In this document: in pieces, positions 60,190-64,000 of the stretch
How the letters are laid out: every line of letters starts with the position of its first letter
Position numbering within the stretch: the first letter of the stretch is position 1
NCBI GenBank assembly: GCA_016802295.1
Contig: JAESIW010000137.1
Span: forward strand, 1,231,318 to 1,295,317
Direction: 5' to 3'
Length of the DNA: 64,000 nucleotides
Source: Brachionus rotundiformis
Taxonomy: Eukaryota; Rotifera; Eurotatoria; Ploima; Brachionidae
Notes under the pieces: generated by a model
The model's database searches: none
What the model was told of the DNA's origin: nothing
The model's input: the letters and a program-made list of their open reading frames with translations, nothing else
Program-made: the position numbers and the translations under genes

Positions 60190-60670
60190 TAATTTAAGCT
60201 CGTTCCAAACCATTTCAAATGGTTTTAAATCGGGTGATTTTGGTGAAGATTTAGCCTTGAAACAATTAAATCATCAGCTTGTTAATTTAAAGAATAAAAT
60301 AATAAAATATTCTTTTTTCCCCAAATAATATTATTTTATTCATTTAACTTTAAAATTAAAATATAGATTAAGTTTTATAATTTAATTTTTTACAGCAAAT
60401 TTTGTTGAGCCTTTTGACGATATCCCTGCCCAGACATGAATCTTACTCTCAAATTTTGAAGTTGATGGTATTGTATTAGGTCTTGAAGCCACCAATCTTA
60501 AATGATACTTTGGCTTATCAAAGATAATAATTGTCACTTTATCAACAAGAATGAAATTATCCAAAGTATTATTTTGATTTAGCAAACACCAAATAAGCCT
60601 CTTAAGCTTTTGGAAATCAGTCAGTATAGGCGATTTTCTGAGACGTCTTAATCGAAACCTAAAAATATTA
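60190..60670 (-). pseudogene. Tc1/mariner transposase fragment
   Basis: Minus strand gives RFRLRRLRKSPILTDFQKLK, FILVDKVTIIIF, then SKIHVWAGISSKGSTKF. Separately at 60190-60260 it gives SPKSPDLKPFEMVWNELK, the SPDLNPIExxWxxLK hallmark of Tc1/mariner transposases. The intervening catalytic aspartate region is missing and the expected FxDE motif reads LVDK, so it is dead. Confidence 0.7.
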
Positions 60671-60969
60671 TTAAAATCTTAATATTATGGTATTTTAAGA
60701 GAATTAATCTTTTTAGTTTTACCCTTATTAAATCTATATTTTCGAATAACGCTTGGGCTAATTTTTTTACCGAATTTTACCACATTTAACCAATTTTTAC
60801 TGAAATTTACCTTTACAAAGTTCGGTCTTTACGTAATTTTACGTAAAAATCTGTAAAATTTTTTTGATTTTGCTAAATTTAATAGAAAAACGCAAAAATT
60901 GCCTATAAAACGGCATTTCTTTGGCATTTTCCTTTAAACAAGTTTTTTCGTAATTTTTCGTAAAATTAC

Positions 60970-61030
60970 CATTTTTTTACATGTGTAAATTTACGAAAAA
61001 TTTGGTAAAAACTCTAGTATCAAATCATCA
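60970..61030 (-). repeat. Right terminal inverted repeat
   Basis: Inverted partner of 57230-57290, with a single mismatch over 61 bp. Confidence 0.9.
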
Positions 61031-61551
61031 CTGTATATCTTTGCATAATCTTTAATTTAATTAATATATTTGATACTTTTTCAAGCCTCTTCTATCTTAA
61101 ATTATACCAAAATTAATATGAACTCTTCTTCGCATCAAGCCTTACGTGAACTTGTTGTATAATATCATAAAAATAATATACTTAAAATTGAATTCTCTCA
61201 AATGCTTTGAAATAAAGATTCACAACGAACCGTTTTTCTTTGGATAAGGGAATTAAAAGTTGATTGAAGAATAGCGTCAAATAAATCAACTAGAGGACCT
61301 TGGTCATCAGCATCACATTTCAATAATTATTAAGTAAAACGAATTACCAATAAGCATTCTGGCAGGCAAATTCCTGTGAAAAAATTAATTTTTTCAATTA
61401 TTCGCTTGAAAATTTAAGGGTTATTTTAAACAAGAGTGATTCAAGAAATTTTAAATTTAACGAATAATCAGAATATTATTGAGATAACATCTAAAACTGT
61501 CCACATTAGGCATTCAAGCATTCAATATTTAAAATTATTATTTTGGACATT
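61031..61551. other. Spacer with a transposase scrap
   Basis: Lies between the inverted-repeat element and the small MITE-like hairpin. Apart from the Tc1-like helix-turn-helix remnant (61118-61320) nothing is recognised. Confidence 0.4.
61118..61320 (+). pseudogene. Tc1-like transposase N-terminal (HTH) remnant
   Basis: Plus strand begins MNSSSHQALRELVV, a stop, then YHKNNILKIEFSQML and later TVFLWIREL and RIASNKSTRGPWSSAS. This resembles the DNA-binding helix-turn-helix region of Tc1-like transposases, with several in-frame stops. Its orientation is opposite to the fragment at 60190-60670, so the two are not one intact copy. Confidence 0.5.
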
Positions 61552-61861
61552 GTGAATTTCAAAAAATAAAATAGAAAAAAATTTTTTGCTATTTTGGTAA
61601 ATCAAAATTTACCTAAATAAAGTATATTTTAAAAAATAGTGCAACATACTTTGTTGCATCTTTTTTACCAAAAATAAAAATTTTGTTTTCTTTTTTTTTT
61701 AGGTAAACGAAATCAATAATCAATTTAAGTCTTATTAATGCTTTATTTTTGTCTTTTATCTTCATCAGAAAAATTATTTATGTTTAAATATACTTTACTT
61801 AAATAAATTTCAATTTATCAAAATAGCAAAAAAAATTTTTCTGTTTTATTTTGAAATTTAC
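61552..61861. repeat. MITE-like element with ~78-bp imperfect inverted repeats
   Basis: 61552-61630 and 61783-61861 are inverted copies (shared words TTTGCTATTTTG, AGTATATTT) with a few mismatches and small indels, enclosing about 150 bp. Total length is about 310 bp and there is no coding capacity. This is the form of a miniature inverted-repeat transposable element or a long hairpin. Confidence 0.7.
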
Positions 61862-62063
61862 AATACCATTATTTTTACATTTTCAGATTTTCTAGAAAAA
61901 TTCAAAAAATTAAATATTTCAATGTTTTTCATTTTTTAATGATTTAATTAATTAAGAAATTTTTAAGATTTTTAAAAATATTTAATAATAATTAAATAAA
62001 AGTAGAGTTAATTGGTTGACAAGCTTGAAATTGAAAAACAAATCTAATTCAACACAGTACCAT

Positions 62064-63816
62064 TAAAAATTCATTTGGTGTTTATCTTTAATGATCCAGA
62101 TATTGTCTATAATCTTTCCATTCTAGTTAATTTTAATGAATAATAAATGATCAATTTTTTAAATATAAGGAAGGCCTACTTTGTCATCGGAAACTTGTTC
62201 AAAATACAAATGAGTATTATTAAAAGCTTGCATTCTGGTATAACCATAATCGTTTGATCTAAAAGCACAAAAATCTTTTTGTGGACCAAATGGGTTATGG
62301 TTTTCTTTGCAACCAGCGCTTCCAGTAACAATGTGGATAGGCGCTTTTGGATTCGTATATGGTTTTTCATAGCTTCCGTTTAGAACTGTGTAGTTATAAA
62401 TTGGCCAAAGCCTTTCATATGAATGCTCATGAGCCCATAATTCAACTAGATTTCAAGATAAAATTATTTTTAAAAAATCAGTTTCTTTAATTTCACCATC
62501 GACGCCATATTTATAGAATAAATTTTCCAAACCATAAGTTTGAACATAAGGTAGACCTGTTCTAACTCTGTCATCAAAATTGGTGCAATCATCTTTATTT
62601 GCGTTCGAGCAATACATAGGTCTATGTCCCATTGTAATAATCCCTGGTAACAAAGATTAAATAAATTGAAAACTTAGTGAATTTAAGTTACATGGTCTTA
62701 AAGCTCTATTTTCTGGCAAATTTGCAGTCTACAAAATTTAAAACAAATTTAAAGTAACATAGAAAATATTTTGTTATTTTATTTGATATAAATATTTAGA
62801 ACTAGAATTTAAAAATTACTTTTAAGTCTTCTAGAAGCCAATTATATTGATTTACTATTTGTTTAAACCCAAAGTCGAAAAAATAATAAAATTCAGTGCT
62901 AAAGGATATTAAGTGAATTGGTCCTATATTAACGCTGTAAAAATGATTGTTGTCTCCTCCAAAACTTGTGCCATCACTATTTGGCATGCTAAATTTGTTC
63001 ACATAATTTGAAAAATTGTACTGCCATTCGTGATTTCCAGGACATGTCATATATGGAACATAGGCAGCTATAGGTTGAATCTGATTCAAGAAAGCATCTC
63101 CCACTCGAGCATTATCCTAAAAAATTAAATTTATATATTTTTTAATAATAACTCTGTTGAATAAAATACAGTGGCCATGTCGTAGGCAAAATCGCCAACA
63201 TGCAAAATTGCGTCATAAAAACCAAGCATTGTTTCTTGCTGTAGTCTTGGAATAGATTGAGCGTTTTCGTTACCTAAATCACCGAATATGGCAAATCTTG
63301 GTGACCATTGAGTACCTTCTGGCATAGCAGTAAAGTAAAAAATATCTGACCAACCATATTTTGCTGATCCGCAATGATATTCTTTGAACAATTATGTGAA
63401 AAATAAAGAGTATTTTACTCTTTAAAAAATACTGTATGTGATTCCCGGCTTGAGCTTTTCCAATACTACTCTATGCACAGTCATGTTCCGTCTAAGAAAA
63501 CCACCATCAACAAAAATACTCGACGTGCCCGAAGCACTTGAATCTATCTTGTCAACTCCATATTCAACAGTACTCTCACTTACCGGACTCATTGTGACCC
63601 AAGTAATGACCATTTGGTCCGGTCTACCTGCAATTTACCAATAATTTTTATTTTCTTTTGCCATGAAAAAAAATAACAAATACCTCCGTAAGATATATGC
63701 ACTTGTTCAGGCTGATAATATACTTCATTTAGAAAAGATAACTCTTTCAAGCTATTATGACCATTAAAAATGCCCAGTAATAAGGCTGTTAATGCCAAAA
63801 ATTTCCAATAGATCAT
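62064..63816 (-). CDS. Purple acid phosphatase, copy B
   Basis: Paralogue of the gene at 54844-56550, same strand and exon plan. Start ATG is at 63816 (MIYWKFLALTALLLGIFNG) and stop at 62064-62066. It has the same metallophosphatase blocks: GDLGNEN, GDFAYD, GNHEW, MGHRPMYC (AHRPMYC in copy A), AHEHSYER. The protein's N-terminal half is almost identical to copy A (for example YGWSD versus FGWSD). C-terminal exons differ more, with VRTGLPYVQTYGLENLFYKY against IRTGMPFVKTFGLENLFYKY and a final IDNIWIIKDKHQMNF. The frame is intact, so both copies look functional. Expected to be a secreted or lysosomal phosphatase. Confidence 0.93.
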
Positions 63817-64000
63817 TTTTTGGTATTTTATAATATGAAGTTTTAAATTATTAATAATTTTTATTATGTCGCTGAGTCATGTGACCTATTTTTGATAATT
63901 TATTATTTTTTTTTAATTTTATTTAGATAATTTTTAATATTCTTGATCGTTTCAAAAAATGACATTTTTAAATTTTAAATAAAAATTCCGTTGTATTCTA
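63817..64000. other. Upstream flank of PAP copy B
   Basis: The first ~22 bp still match the copy A flank, then similarity stops. AT-rich promoter region; no specific site recognised. Confidence 0.35.

Larger units (their letters stand above)
57230..61030. mobile_element. 3.8-kb unit bounded by 61-bp terminal inverted repeats
   Basis: 57230-57290 and 60970-61030 are inverted copies differing at one of 61 positions (T versus A at left position 57247). Between them lie, in order, a DUF4218-like transposase remnant, a MULE/SWIM transposase remnant, a GC-rich RNase H fragment and a Tc1/mariner fragment. Such long, nearly perfect inverted repeats define the ends of a DNA transposon. Which of the internal remnants belongs to it is uncertain, and the others look like nested insertions. 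Subterminal sequence before the right end carries repeated TTACGTAA-like words. No clear target-site duplication was found. Confidence 0.75.

Overview
The window is eukaryotic nuclear DNA. It has spliced protein genes on both strands, mostly about 50 bp GT-AG introns, very AT-rich intergenic sequence, a nuclear tRNA-Gly and decayed DNA transposons. The gene set (CREB, SLC37A4, a rhodopsin-class GPCR, an ADAMTS-like protease, ROCO/TIR proteins) is metazoan. Small introns, strong AT bias and TIR/ROCO diversity would suit a small invertebrate such as a monogonont rotifer, but that placement is inference. All gene models come from reading splice sites and reading frames by eye.

Layout. 0.6-8.9 kb is gene-dense: a glucose-6-phosphate translocase (SLC37A4, minus) divergent from a CREB-family bZIP gene (plus), an ER-lumenal JmjC/EF-hand protein, a CUB/LDLa membrane protein (minus) divergent from a glutathione S-transferase. 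8.9-16.9 kb is an AT-rich gene desert. 16.9-27.9 kb holds an intronless peptide-type GPCR, a MULE transposase scrap, PNO1, triosephosphate isomerase, PSMG1, an unrecognised small gene, tRNA-Gly(GCC) and PUM3. 29.1-41.5 kb is one 21-exon gene whose joined reading frame is about 2,752 codons. It has an N-terminal Roc/COR-like half containing a segment that resembles the dynein stalk, then LRRs, a canonical Roc GTPase, a COR domain and two TIR domains. 44-46.4 kb is a membrane-anchored ADAMTS-like metalloprotease. 48.4-50.2 kb is an intronless ARM-TIR-SAM protein. 50.2-52.4 kb is a four-helix membrane protein. 54.8-64 kb holds two nearly identical purple acid phosphatase genes (both minus) with transposon debris between them, including a 3.8 kb unit bounded by 61-bp inverted repeats.

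Most notable are the giant ROCO-TIR gene with a perfect 201-bp tandem duplication directly upstream of its start codon, a second TIR gene of unusual domain order 7 kb away, a perfect CRE palindrome in the shared SLC37A4/CREB intergenic region plus more CREs in a CREB intron, and a roughly 1 kb near-identical tract between the phosphatase copies that suggests gene conversion. TIR domains of this kind are often NAD+-cleaving enzymes, and ROCO proteins are GTPase scaffolds. The 29-50 kb stretch could therefore encode innate-immune or cell-death signalling proteins, but that role is inferred from domains only.
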